This document shows, in pieces, positions 11,172 through 24,348 of a DNA stretch of 64,000 nt. Made by a program: the position numbers and the translations under genes. The notes below the pieces were generated by a model, which searched no databases, had not been told where the DNA came from, and saw only the letters and a program-made list of their open reading frames with translations. The stretch is from Erodium maritimum (lineage: Eukaryota; Streptophyta; Magnoliopsida; Geraniales; Geraniaceae): the NCBI GenBank assembly GCA_963921825.1, contig OY997589.1:48494638-48558637 (forward strand). The letters are read 5' to 3'. Position 1 is the stretch's first letter. Every line of letters begins with the position of its first letter.

Positions 11172-14100
11172 TTACAACTGTGTCCTCGGCATCATGACAA
11201 CCAACTGAAGCAGGCCTTGTTGGCATAACTTTGCTGGATTCTTGAACACTGAGATCTTCGACCCATTATTACCTGATAACAACACATGAGCAATGCTGAA
11301 AGATTCGCCGTTTTCGACAGCAAATTGCCATTCTCTCTTTGTTATATTAAACCAGTCTTTTCTTGCAGATGTAGTTGCTTTCACTTCAATATACTCTTTG
11401 TTCTTTCCATCCTCCACTATGACTATGTCATATGGTAACCCAGTCTCATTATCTTGATTCACCCATTTCACACCCTCACCAACTTTCTCTGAAAAGTATT
11501 TGAAAGCAATCGACTCACCTTGTCTCCCAGTCCGCATTGCTTGCTTCATATTCGGCGTGTTATCACACAACCGGTCCCTCTTGGAAAAACTATTTTTATC
11601 TACTTCAGACACAACATCTGCTGCATTGACTATAGGATCATGTGCAATATCCACAGTAGAAGCATGCTCACCCAGATCCTCCATACCTTCCGATTCTGGC
11701 AACCATACTGATGCCAAGGCTGGGGCTGAAAAATCTTCACTCCAATTCTTATCATCATCATCATCATCACCACCTCTAGTTTGTCCACTGCTACTCGGTT
11801 GTGTTGCGGGTTGAGTCTTAAAACCATTTTCACGAGCAAAACGAAAATCTGGTGCTGTTTTCCAATCTGCGGGAGGATAGTTTAGTGGTCCTGCTTTTCT
11901 TTTGAAAGCTGGAGGCAGCAGCTGCTGATTAGTAACTATTGCAGCTGAACCTTCTTCAGCTATCAAATCATTTCCTGCTAATGAAAGGGACCACACAGAT
12001 TCTTCATCAGGAAGCTGCCGCACCTTTTGGCTATTCACCACGAATAACTCCATTTGCTCCTCCGACAAACCTAATTTGTTCTTGTTAGTGATTGCATCAA
12101 GGAAATTTGCCATATGCAGTTCTGGAATTCCACCAAACAATAGGCGAGAGAGCTCCATATACAAGGAATGTGAATCTGCTTCCTCAGTTGAGTACAACAC
12201 CGTGTCCTGGAAAAAAAAATCATACACGAGTCAGATAATCTAAAACAAGATTTTTATCGAATGCTTCGATTCCCAGAAAGAACATACCTCCAAAAGACAA
12301 TCACATTCGTGTCGCTTTTTTGACACACAACCAGAACTTTTAATGACATTTCTGTAAAATAACTTGTCAACAGCAAGAACACGTAGCCTATTAACTTTAT
12401 CAAATCCAGACTGCTTCAGTTGAGTGTATTTTTCTGGGTGTAAACTCAACATGTAGCGCTGTGCATAAGGAAGAGCCCAGTTCACCATTGAAGCTTTCAG
12501 GTTACTGTTTGATGGACCATAATAGATCGCTTCACGAGTTACAGCCTGAATAAAGGAAATAAATGGGAAGGAAGATGAGACTCAAAACTAAAAGTTTTGA
12601 CCTAACAAGAGAGACATAGACAATGGTTTAAAAAAGGGTTGTACACTAGTAGTTCATGCAACTCATTCTGTACCTATCCATTAGTTGACTCGAAGCCATT
12701 ACTTATACATATACACTACCCAAACACAGAACAAATGACTTATTAACCATTAAACACACTAGTACTAGGAAGAAAAATCTATTGAAAAAGGAATAGAGAG
12801 GTGACCATACCAATGAAAGAACAGGAATCCCTAGTTTTTGCATGAGCACAGACATTTTTGTCTGAAGCATCTCTTTCTCATCATCGGTTAGTTCACCAAA
12901 GTAGAGGAAATCCATATTATCCGAATCCTTAAATTCCTTCTTCAGCTTTTCATCGTCACACCAGCACACAAGACCAAAGGAAGGGTGTAGAGAAACCCAC
13001 TTATCTAATCGAGTAGGCAGTACAGTGAAATCCAATTTCCTTAGGCATTCTTTCAAGGAGATGATATCTTCCAGACCCAGTTGTCCAGATTGCAGTCCTT
13101 CCGTCCACTTCAGAAATATTTGAAAAACCTAATTCAAAAATACAAATAACTTAATATGCATTTAAAAGTGGCAGCACTCATTTGAAAGTGAAGTGGCTTC
13201 GATTTGGCTACTCACTGATTTAGCTGCTTGGGAAGGTAAGGCAGCGGCTGATAATTGCTGCAAAATCTCAAGGTAACTATTAAATGGAGGGATCTCACAT
13301 ACTCCACACTCATTAACAAAAAAGTGATGAAGGCGTGGATAAACATGGCACAAGGTATTGTTTATGGGACGGTGAGCCATAAGAACAGAGCCATCTTGCG
13401 CATCATTCCCTTTCAGTAGATCCACAGAGCCGCTTGAATCGTGCCAATATACATCTTTTGGAGAGTATAATACTCCAGTAACTACATCCTCAGATCCAAA
13501 GCCAGATACAGATGGAACAAATATAAAAGGTTCTGAACAGAGCTCCTGAACAACATTTCTCTCTGAAACAGCTATTTCATTTGAAATGAAAGTGTACAGT
13601 CTGCACATTTGTGATACACTGCAAGGATAAGGTTAAGTATCATTTCTCTACATAACATGATATCATACATCTATAAATTCAAAAGCAAACAGAAGAGCAA
13701 TAGATGGTATTTGTGCATGGAATTATTCACTTTGCAGCATCTGTAATCAAAAAGCAAGCAACACAACATTCATCAATATACATGCAGGCAGATAATGTTA
13801 CACATAACAAATTAAAAAATAACATGTTCTGTAATACGCATTATAAAAATAATTAAAAAGAAAAGAAAAGATCTGGTACCTGGCTTCAAAAGAGTTCTGA
13901 GATCTCCACACTTTGAAGATTTCAATAAGATCATCAAGTGACACTCTAGTTTTAAACCCGAGATCGTTCACTAGTTTTTCATTCCTCACCTGTTCCAATA
14001 AGGCAAATATCACAAAATGAGCTTATTACAAATATACAGATCAACTGAGCTACACCCCTCAATTTCATGAGCAAGGATACATGAGCTTTATACAGCAAAG

Positions 14101-17100
14101 CATTAAATTTGAGATAGGATTTTGTTTACACTTCAGACAAGGCGATAAAAACCAGCGCCTTCTTTCTTTTTTAAAGCAAACTGGCTATATCACTGCAGGC
14201 AATCACATTCAAGGCATCAGACTAACCTTAGGAACAGCATATGGAGCCGAAGCACCCACGATCAAGCGCACTGCATCACAATCATAGAACAAATCCCTTG
14301 GAAAGTGAAGCTCATTATCTATGCTAGACACCACCCATTTAAAATCACAAAAACAGCTTACACATGAAGGCTTGAGAGGTTCGCTACCCTCACTAGCTAC
14401 AGAGCTGGAACAACCCGCCATTTTGTCCCTAAAATGATCATCCCATAATATGTCAACAACCTCCAAGAGATATTTACAGCTTTCCTGATTACCATTAGAG
14501 GACAAAAGTGATAATAATTTGACCAATTCTTGTGATTCCCAATCTTTGACAAGTGATCCAGGGGCATGAGCTATATCAACAACCTTATCAGCTTGAACTA
14601 TTTTCACAAAATCAGAGACACCTATTTCTTGGAGAAATTTTCTCCAATTCAGTAGTGCAGATGAGAGTGATTGAATGCTTGGATGCTTCACATAAGAGAT
14701 GTCAACCTCATGCCACTCAATACCTTCAACATTGATCAGCTTATGCATGTCAACGGGATTTCCAAACTCTTTGCTGAAATGAATTGGCACATCGACAGGA
14801 CATTTAAAACCATAATTTGTTAAGATGAACACCTTCCTTTGTAACTCTGTGAGTATGAACTCCCTTTCAACACGACAAGCAGGACAGGCAGAGTGTAGGT
14901 GGACCATGACAAAGCAAAGATATTCAATCATCAAATTTTTGTCCTTGCCAATCATTCTGCCATTTGTTAAAGCTGGCAAGATGTGCACCACAGTAATATC
15001 ATGTGAAGACAATTGCTGGACTCCTATTCGACGAAGCAATCCGATGAGGTTATCAGCTGAAATCATACTTTCACTTGATTGAGCAATTACAGGTGAAGTG
15101 GTAAAAAGGGCAGGACTCACAGTCCGAAGTTCAGCATATATATTTGGAAAATTTTCAGGCCCATCCTCGCCATCAAAGCTAGTGTCAATACCATAAGACC
15201 GTATCCAAATTCTACCTTCACTAATTGAGCTGTATGAACCATCTGAAAGAGGAATAAATGGAATTCCTTTAAGTCTGCTTATTTGATCAGACTGAATCGA
15301 CAAAGAATGAAGTTCATTTAACCAAGAAGATATCCAACCTAGGCCCATTGCTTTGAGATCATCTCCCTTACTACTCACAGAGTACATGAAGTCAACTAAA
15401 ATTTTGGGGGCATACTCTTTAATACCTAATGCAACTGCCAGTGTATCTGACAAAATTATATCTTTTTGCAGGAATCCAACAAGGCCAAGGTGCTCAAAGA
15501 GCAAACTTTCAGGTAGAAGACTGCGAGCTTGCTCATTCCAACCTCTTAGAACCTTGGGTGGACGAACCCATCTATTGTTGCCTCCTTCCAGGAATAAGCA
15601 ATCTGACGCCCGCAATTCGGAAATTATAAATCGTGGCAGGTTAATGAAAAATCCTTGCACCTCGCCACAAAGTGGAACAAAACTCATATAAGCTGTTATG
15701 GCCTTTCCAGGGTTGTCTTTGTAACAAGGGAGTGCGCAAAAGGATGTTTGTGCACTTACAAACAAACGAGGAAACTCAGACAACAAATGCTGATTCCAGA
15801 GACTATTTCCATCAACTTCCTCTCTGGATGAAGGCAGAACAAAATCACCCTGCAGTATAAATTTCAGACCGTACTTTCTTAGAGGAAGAAAAGCAAAAAC
15901 AGGCTGCTGATCTAGATGTGGAGAGTATTCCCCATTATCCAACTCCTGCAGTGTAAACGCTATGGCAATTTCTGTTGTTTTTACTCCACGATGAATGCTA
16001 TCCATCTTGACTTTTTGAGACACAACAAAGCAAGTCAGTTTCTTTTTCCCTCCTGAAATTCTTATGATGCCGTTACCTACTATTTCTTTTCTCATGACGA
16101 TGACAGAATCATTGACCATATCTCTAAATTTGATACACTGCAGGTGGTGAAGAAAGAGTAACAAAGAAGAATCCAGATCTGAAAACATAGTCAGAACACT
16201 GTTCAGTGCATTCCCTTTTGATAATTTTGATCTGAAAGGAAGCACAATGCAAGTATTCCAGCAACCATTAACAGTTGCATGACCGCCAGCAGATGCCAGA
16301 CTGCTATACAAGTCAATATTGCAAGGAGGCACCAATGTTGGCAACACAAAGCCAATCTCACCCTCGCTGATATCAAACTTGACATGGAACCCATTTGAAT
16401 GGATCTCTGGAGCATCTGTCACCTGTAGCAAGACCATAATTTTGATAGTAAGTCCAAACAGATCATTCACTGAAACCTGAATCATAAATGCTCACCTTCA
16501 TATCTAATTGCATCCAATGAAGGAAAAGAAATACTCAATGACAATGAAATCCTGTTCTTCACAAAATAAAATACTCAAAGGACTGCTGCACAACGTCTAC
16601 AATAACTTAAAATATTGTTATAAGTAATTGCACCTGAGACCAGGCAATGACTAAAGTATCACTAATATCCGTCAGTTAAATGCACCGGCACTTTTTCTCA
16701 GATGCCATAAATTTATTACTTTAAACTATTGGTTCTGATACCAGAACGCACTCAAAAGCAAATAATATTGGTTCAAGCACAATGGATGTTTGGTATGAGT
16801 GTGCAGAAAAAATAGTGATACATTTTGTTTTGCAAGGCAAATTGTGTACAAGTAAAGGTAGCAATAACCTTACTTATGATAAGTAAGAGAGCACCACACA
16901 CTTTATTCTTAATTATTAAGATTGATGTATCAAGGGCTTAAGAGCCACCTTTATGTAGAAAGGAGACATATTTTGCCACTTGACCCCAGATTTTGAGGGA
17001 GAGACCCCACAAGGGTTGAGAGAGAGAGGCCCAACAAGAGTTGGAAGATAATAGAAGTGGGTGAGAATACCGTTACTGGGACTTGAACCGTGGTCTCTAG

Positions 17101-20100
17101 GACCTAATCTCAAGTGCTTGACCAGTTGGACAAGCAAACTTAGTGGTACATTTTTAATCTGAGGAAAATACATTTTCTGTTTTCACTTGAAGTACATTTT
17201 GACTATACTTAAAGTACACTACCCTATAATGTACTTAAGTATATTCAAAATGTACTTTATGTAGACTCCAAATGTACTATACAAGTATAAAATCCTACTA
17301 GAACATTTTGTACTATTGAGGATATGAGAACTGCTTAAAACCACCCTAGAGTTACCTTTACATCATAGAACCTCCTACAGAAAAGGTGATGTCAGCTAGC
17401 AAATTCGACTGGAGACTTAGTATAGAGGATTAAGAGAATAACTAACAAATAATGATTCATAAAGAACAGAAGTTAACTTGATGATGACAATAACAAACTA
17501 ACTAACAGTAAAAAGCAAGAAGATAAATGAACTAAGCAAGCATAAATGAGATTATCAAAAAATACTTACCCGAAATACTGACTTGAAGCCAATACCTTTC
17601 TGCCCAATGTATCCAGCACCAGATCCTTTTTTTGTTGAGTTTCCAACATCGCAAAGTGCTCTTATGTTTTCAGCAGAGAAGCCGCGCTCATTATTTAAGA
17701 TGACAATTCCTTCCTCCAGAAGAATAAAAGATAGCGTTGGCTCCACATTTTTTGGATACATATTATCATCAGCATTTTGAACCTGAAGGAGCAATAAAAA
17801 CATTACAGAATCAAAATCTTGTCAGCAATTTGTTTAAGATAAAATTATAGATTACAAACATTAACTAAGGGCAAAAATAAACTCTAGTGAACCCCACAAA
17901 CCCTGTCTTCTCGCCAAATGAACAGCAAGCATAAAAGGCTGAAAGATCAGCACAGAGAGTTTAACTTCACTTCAGTAACTCTTTATCAAATGTGAAGTGT
18001 AAGATGTGGTTTTAAGTCTTTAGTTCTAGCTGAACTCTTCCCTTTCCCTAAATGTCTAAAGTTCAGTTTGCTTCATATACCACTGCAATATTCGTGCATT
18101 ACGATAAACTTAGGTTGCACAAAGGCCCTAAAATTAGATTAAAAATAGATTAGGGATTAGACTAGGAATTGCTGATTAAAAAAAAGTCACCAAAAAATAA
18201 TGTGGCTTACATGACACTAGAGTTCATGCATACTTTGTTCATAAATGCTTCAAAATATGTATCTTTCAAGCCATATAAATCGTTAGACACGAGATGAATT
18301 ATCATATTGTGCCGACAATATAAATATCATCAAGCATTTCTTGCATGAATTAATTTTATACTGTGACCCGTGTAGAGTTTGGGTTTCATATTAAATTCAA
18401 CATAAAGATATTGAATAACAAATCAACCTTAGATTTCCTAACATCTCCTTTATGTCCACATGGCCTTACTTTTACAGGAGGTATTTATTATAGTTACAGA
18501 CCTACCAATGTGTGGGCATCAGACAACCAAACATCCATCAATGACATGGTAAGAGTACACGACAATGACATAACACATATATGAATAAACAAGAACATAC
18601 AGCTAAATTTGATTAAAGCAAGCAATATTGAGATTCTCATTGAAAACAAGAGGAAAGCATTATTTAAATTTTTAAGTAATTATGCACACAAGAAGGGCGG
18701 CACTTACCAACTCAAGAAGGAAATGTGAATCCTGAGAATACAGTTCTTGGGAAAGACAATGAAGTGCCCTCCCCAGGCGGGCATGTTGTTTACTCAACAT
18801 GCTACTTTCCATATCTGGAAGATTTGAATCCAAACCGAATTCTTCTCTCCTGATAGATTCAATGACTAAAGTCGCGTCAATATTTTCTTCATGCTCAGAT
18901 AATAATGGTGTGCAACCACTGTAACTTATCTCAGTTGAGCCTTCTACATTATTACTTGAATCTGCCTCCACAGACACAATCATTTTCTCTTCAGAAGAGG
19001 GAAACCTATCAGTCACATCTTGCATGTTCCTGGAGTCTAAATCCGACCTAGAAGCTTTTAAGCATGAAGGATCAGAAAACGCAGATGAATCTACATTTCT
19101 TGCTTTAGAAAATTCATGATAATCATTGATCCATTCAACTATACCAAGGGCCATTCCAACATCGTGAAGCATTATACGCTGATCTAACTGGTTGCACTGA
19201 CACAAAATGGCAGAGTGGGCATCTTTAATAACATATCGCAACCCAGAAAGAAGCACATCAGCAGCGAATCTACGATGATAGGATGGGAAATAACTAAGAC
19301 AGTCAAGGAAAAATTTTGTTGCAACAGGCACTGCTTCCTTGCAAATCTGTTGCTTATTTGCATGTGTTAGAATATTCTGACAATTCTTCAAGATGACTTC
19401 AAATGCTTGTTGAGCATGGTCCTTAAGAAGGGAAAATCGGACATGTCTTTCACCCCCATCTGTACAATAGATAGATAGCAGTTCCACTGCAGTCTCAAAA
19501 GATGATCCTTTCACTGCAGCTTCCAAGAATGAATGTACAGTAGCTGAGGGATTAATCCGAATCACTTTTCCATCTTCTGTTAACAAACACCACAGGTCCT
19601 CCTTACTGACTTCCTTCCCCAACCATTCCACCAGAGCACCAAATGAGGGTGCAAATACTGTGTCCCAATGAGACCAGGATTTAAGGTCTGACAGCATGGG
19701 GGCCTTACATAGGACTTCAATTGCATCTTTAGATGTAACAGAATTGGAAGCTATAGCTTTGCTACCAATGTCAGTTCTTATATCAGTGACTTCCGATATG
19801 ACACTCTCATCATAACTCAATGGGTCTTTGTTAAAACATGATCCTAACAACGGTGCAGAAAACACCACACAATTAGAAATCACATTGTTTTTCTGCTTCT
19901 TAATAATATCTAGAAACTCTTCGAATGAACCATTTTGCTGTATCTTGAAACTGAACAATGGAAATTGCCTTGAAAGCAACACGGAAATCATTTGTTCGGT
20001 AACAGTTTCATTTCCAGATAAAGTATTTGAAGCTTGTGATACCAATTCAACTACTTGCTGGTCCAGCAGACAAACCTTCAAAGGGCAGTTGGCATATTCA

Positions 20101-23100
20101 TCACCATTCAAAAATTTCCAAAATACATTTGGTAGCAAAGAAGCTTGCTGCTCTAAGAACAAGAGAAAATCACCATGACCAAGGGACTTAAATTCCTTAA
20201 CACCAAATTTCTCGGCTACCCAAAATTCACAATTGCAAAGCTCTCTAAGTCCTGCAAGCTTATTTTCTATTGGTGATCTTCTGTTGCTATGGGTGTCATG
20301 ATCAAGCTCAAAATAGCTAGCAATCTTTTTAATGACATCTTCAACGCCTGCAAATTTTATATAGATATAACACATTGCATCAGAAACAAAAGTTGAATAA
20401 AGAAATAGAAGAAACAGAGTGAATAAGATACTCAGAAAGGTCATGAGAATTTTAAATCTGCAGGTGTAATAAGCCTATGCATTTATTTATTATCTTTTAA
20501 GTTATAGTGGTGTCAGATGAAATTCATGTCAGCATATCCTATTTCACCTAAATCTATCGAATTCGTCTGCGACATGGATCCACTGGGTTGTTTGAGCAGT
20601 CCAATAATGAAGAAGGATATGTTTTGGATTTGTGTACTTAATCTACCCTACTAAAATAATACGAATGAAAGCAAGCATTTTCATGAATAACAATAACAAT
20701 ACCATCAGTAGGTAAAGTATTCGTTCAAAACAGTACTTACAGCATTCCTGATCCACAATGTCAATAACAACTACTGATGCCTGCTTTTCAGTTCCCTTAG
20801 CGTCCGTGATCTCAAACTCAGGAGACTTCTCAGACTGGGAGTTGTTTAATTCATCTCGACTGATAGCATGCAAAGAATCATAGATGTTATCCCACAACCC
20901 GCATTTGATGGATGCTACCTGAAATGATATTAAGGGATCAAGTTAGCCATATGTAGCTAGATAATAATTCCACGTCAATGAACTAAAGACCCATGTAAGA
21001 AAGCTGCAAACTACAATCTATAAGCTGTCTCAATTAAGCAGAAGCTGTCTTTAATTGCATCGTCCTTTACAAGCTGACGGCAGGCAAAAAATTCATATAA
21101 TAGGACAAATATATTTTAACCCTGGCCACTTCCCTAATGTGCAGTAGTTTAGGTCAATGACTCAATAACTTTAGTCCTACCATTTCCTTCGCCATAGTAG
21201 AAATATACTTAACAAGGACAATAGCTAAAACTAGGGTGAGTTTATCCCTAAAAATCAAGGGAGAGCCATCTATAATTAGCAAATATTTCATGGCTAGTGT
21301 AATGAAACAATAATAACATGGGCACAGTAAACTCACAGCAACATTTAGTAATCCAGCAAATGGATCGGATGATAGCATTGATTTCATTCTCTTCCTTTGA
21401 CGAGCTTTTGTTTTATAGAATTCAAGCATCCTCTCAAAAACCTACAGGAAAATGAAACGCACAATCACATATGAACCTAATTAATAAAACAGACCATATC
21501 TGCATAAAAGGTTCAACTTTCCAAAAAGAATTAAGATATCAGGAATCAATATTTGAAAATGAAAGCATAGATATCTATTAATCACCAACACATAACAAGA
21601 GGAGATGTCACATTACTAAACAACTTGACCTGAAAAGACAGATCTAGTACATTGTAACATATGCAAGAATAATACAATGTATACATAAATTTCAAGGCCT
21701 TGAGCTGATGTTTGATTTATGTTCTTAAGCCAACCAGACTCTTTTTTAAGTTCACATCAATACAAATCCTAAAAACTTAGGCCAAAGAAAATACTTAAAA
21801 ACAGTTTTATTTTTTCAAACAGACTACAAAAGTATATTCATAAGATAGAAAAGAGAGTTCATGAGAAAGAACAACATAACATAAAGAAAACCAAATAGGA
21901 AAAAACATTAAAATGCCCATCCAATCCCTATAGAGTATATAGTAAAGAAATGTTAAATGTGGAATGTCATTTTCTTTCGAAGCAAATCAGCATTGGCAAA
22001 AAAAAATGAACAAGGAGTAACATCTTAAACAACAATGATGCACAAAATAAACCAAATACAATGCAAAAATAGCACAAGAAAAAATGTACACAAAACAGCA
22101 TTTAATTTTACAATCACGGCGTATGCCAAGCCAAGTGTGTAACATACTTCGGCTACAGTGCGCTCCCGACATGCCTCCTTCCAGGTTGTGATGAACATCC
22201 TTGTTGAATCGGTAACAAGAGGAAGACCAATCTCCTTACAATTAACCTCTTTGGTCTGATCACGACATTTCAATATCATATCCCCTACCTTATCCCTCTT
22301 AGCTTTCTTTTGTGGTGCAGTAAGGATGCCACTTACCTTTTCTGATCTCCGTTTCTTTCTAACTGGCCCGTTACTTTTACTGGACTTAGATCTGCCACTG
22401 GTAGCAGCCGGTTTATCATCCCCTTTAGCTTGTTGACTGTTTTGGGAAATTTCATGTGGTGTGTTTGAATGGCTAAGCTCCCCATTATCAGAGCAATTTG
22501 GACTACAAGTTGCATCACCCTTCAACCCAAGTCGTTTGATCTCTTCAGTTGCTGATGGATAAGGGCAGCTACTGGTTTTATCAACACTTCTCATACTTTG
22601 CGGGGTTTGAAAGTGACTATGTGCATCCTTATCATTCTTGTTGTCTTCATGCATGCTATCATCACTATCTTCCTCTCCTGAACTTGATGACACAAATTTT
22701 ATGTGCTTCCCGCTGAACTGCCTACATACTGAGGAAAATGGTTCAAAACGCCGTGAAATGGCACAAAAGCGATCATCTAGTTGCTCTTTCAAATCTGAAT
22801 AAACTATATTATGTTTTAGTCTTTCATTGGGTGACGGTTTCGCTGTAGCCGTGAATTTCTTCATATTGTCAATCTCTATTCTCTTAGCTTTCCGGATGCA
22901 AGAAATATGCCACCTACAATCATAAAGTTTACAAATACAATAAGGAAGGAATTTTATTTTCAATATGCTAATCACGGTTACAGATTCATAATCAAAGCAT
23001 GCCCTACTATACCAAAACCATGAATATGAGGAGCAGATAGGTTTTTTTTGTTTAGAAGGAGAAAAGTAAATGACACATACCCCAAGCTCTGCACTCGTAC

Positions 23101-23856
23101 ACCAAGAGATTCCCTACCAACAACTGAGCACTTGTTAGCAATAAACTCCAAAAGTTGTTCAGTGCTAATAATATCTTTCCTTGTATGAACATCCATGAGC
23201 TCAGCAAGACAAAGTATGACCTCCTCAGCTGTTATCTCATAAACTTGATTTGTAGCATGACTCACAGAAAAGTAATGAACAACAAGAGGGTGTCGCACCA
23301 GAGGGCCCAACTCCAAATCTTCAAACTCATCTATGCCCTCATTCTGGCATATGGCCATGTTCAAATCATACAGTGTGGTGATCCTCGAAACCCCAACAAA
23401 GCAATGAATAAAGGCATTTATCTAGACAACCAACAAGACAAGGTAAGAACAAATTGTAATGTCTTTCAACTATCACCTTACAAGAGAAAGTGAAGAAAGG
23501 GTCAATACCTTGCCTTCGATGGAGATATGATGGTTAAGAGACGGCACTTGCTGCATCCTCAGCCCCAAGGAGGTCCAGGAATCAACCTGCAGAGCCAAGA
23601 GCACAGCCTCGGCCACTTTCCAAGACGTGGCACTTTGTTTAGCAGCGACAAGATCGCGACGGGCCTTGACAACTGCACGGTCAACCTTCTCCACCAGCTC
23701 GTTAGGGTTGGGCCGAGCTGGGAACTGTGGGGGGAGGAAACCAGGGTTTTGGAACAAGGGAAGAACCTGCGGTTGGTTCGGGAAATTAAAATTAGGGTAA
23801 AACTGGCCATAGCCACCATCGGCGCCGCCAGGGCGAAGGTGAGGGCGTCGGGACAT
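11172..23856 (-). CDS. NOV: NO VEIN (NOV) protein, 13 coding exons
   Basis: Predicted join (minus strand): 23856-23509, 23421-23081, 22913-22148, 21441-21337, 20918-20741, 20347-18708, 17782-17570, 16422-14227, 13989-13880, 13618-13216, 13128-12811, 12545-12288, 12206-11172. All junctions are GT-AG and the exons total 7911 nt, 2636 aa plus stop, with frame kept throughout. Order of parts: Pro/Gly-rich N-terminus; conserved NOV-specific region (about 116-230); Ser/Lys-rich low-complexity segment with basic runs such as VRKKRRSEK (about 230-480), a plausible nuclear signal; HSP90/histidine-kinase-like ATPase box starting near residue 1120; a very long middle region; acidic stretch; C-terminal DUF3883 (about 2519-2636). 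In Arabidopsis NOV is a nuclear factor needed for auxin-dependent vein and embryo patterning (established). The ATG at 23856 is chosen because it is the first in-frame ATG in the exon. No broken exon is seen. Confidence 0.93.
11175..11528 (-). other. NOV: NOV DUF3883 domain, PD-(D/E)xK-like
   Basis: The last 118 residues begin GRQGE and contain LPYDIVI followed 14 residues later by EYIEVKAT. The spacing of D2552 and the pair E2566/K2568 is that of the PD-(D/E)xK nuclease fold seen in DUF3883 relatives, and all three residues are kept. Known: DUF3883 is the conserved C-terminus of NOV proteins. Inferred: the nuclease-like site may still bind or cut nucleic acid. Confidence 0.8.
16915..17145 (-). 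mobile_element. Candidate tRNA-derived SINE in NOV intron 7
   Basis: Read on the minus strand, the left part contains aactggtcaagcacttgag followed about 35 nt later by cacggttcaagtccc, placed like the A and B boxes of a Pol III promoter. A pyrimidine-rich body then runs to about 16915. The region cannot fold as an intact tRNA, so it is best read as a SINE relic inside the intron. I found no clear target-site duplication. Confidence 0.5.
17570..17782 (-). other. NOV: NOV exon 7: HSP90-like ATPase motifs
   Basis: This 71-codon exon (residues 1127-1197) carries the core of the GHKL-type ATP site. The N box LELVQNADDN straddles the exon 6/7 junction with its Glu and Asn. A G1-like box reads NNERGFS in place of the usual DNGxG. 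The G2 box is GYIGQKGIGFKSVF. The exon length is an exact multiple of three. Downstream exon 8 continues the fold. Whether the departure from DNGxG permits ATP hydrolysis cannot be told from sequence. Confidence 0.85.
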
Positions 23857-23894
23857 GGCGCGCAAACGGAGGAGAAAGACCAGGGTTTAACAAG

Positions 23895-23902
23895 TATTTA
23901 TA
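23895..23902 (-). promoter_or_regulatory. Candidate TATA box of NOV
   Basis: tataaata on the minus strand lies about 39 nt upstream of the NOV ATG. If used, the leader would be very short, so a more distal start inside the neighbouring mini-element is equally possible. Motif-based only. Confidence 0.35.
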
Positions 23903-23945
23903 CCACACATTGATTTTGGGTTTTTTTTCTCTATTTTTTTCTTGA

Positions 23946-24348
23946 TAAATTACAAATACTTACTCCAAACTTGTAGTGTGTAACTGATATCTACTTTAAA
24001 GTATTTTTTAAATTGATATCTACTCAGATGTTTGGTTATATAACAAATAGCTCAAGCCGTCAGTTAAAATGACGAAAATACCTTCAGTGTTTTTTTTAAA
24101 AATAAAATTGAAGTTATTTTTAAAATAAAACCGAAGTGATTTAATAAGTAAATATATATATATATATATATAACAAAAGTGATTTTTTAAATAATTATTA
24201 AAGTGTAGTTGAGGGTATATTCGTCATTTTAGTAGAAGGCTTGGGCTATATGTTATATAACTAAACATATGAGTATGTATCAGTTAAAAAAACTTTAGGG
24301 TATGTATCAATTAAAGGCTACAAGTTTGGGGTAGGTATTTGTAATTTA
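23946..24348. mobile_element. TIR mini-element immediately upstream of NOV
   Basis: The ends are inverted copies: taaattacaaatacttactc at the left against gtaggtatttgtaattta at the right. The homology continues inward (ccaaacttgtag / ctacaagtttgg; gttatataac; gacgaaaata / tattcgtcatttt). The middle holds a (ta)n run at about 24151-24172 and AT-rich repeats. There are no coding frames. It ends about 90 bp before the NOV start codon, so it occupies the promoter. A clean target-site duplication was not seen. Confidence 0.75.

Noticed and set aside
17070-17140. A tRNA gene in the NOV intron
   Set aside because: Only A/B-box-like motifs are present; no acceptor stem or anticodon arm can be formed, so SINE was preferred.
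17150-17340. Repeated tgtactt/aagtaca stretch in NOV intron 7 as a separate transposon
   Set aside because: Short inverted motifs are present, but no clear ends or duplication could be defined.
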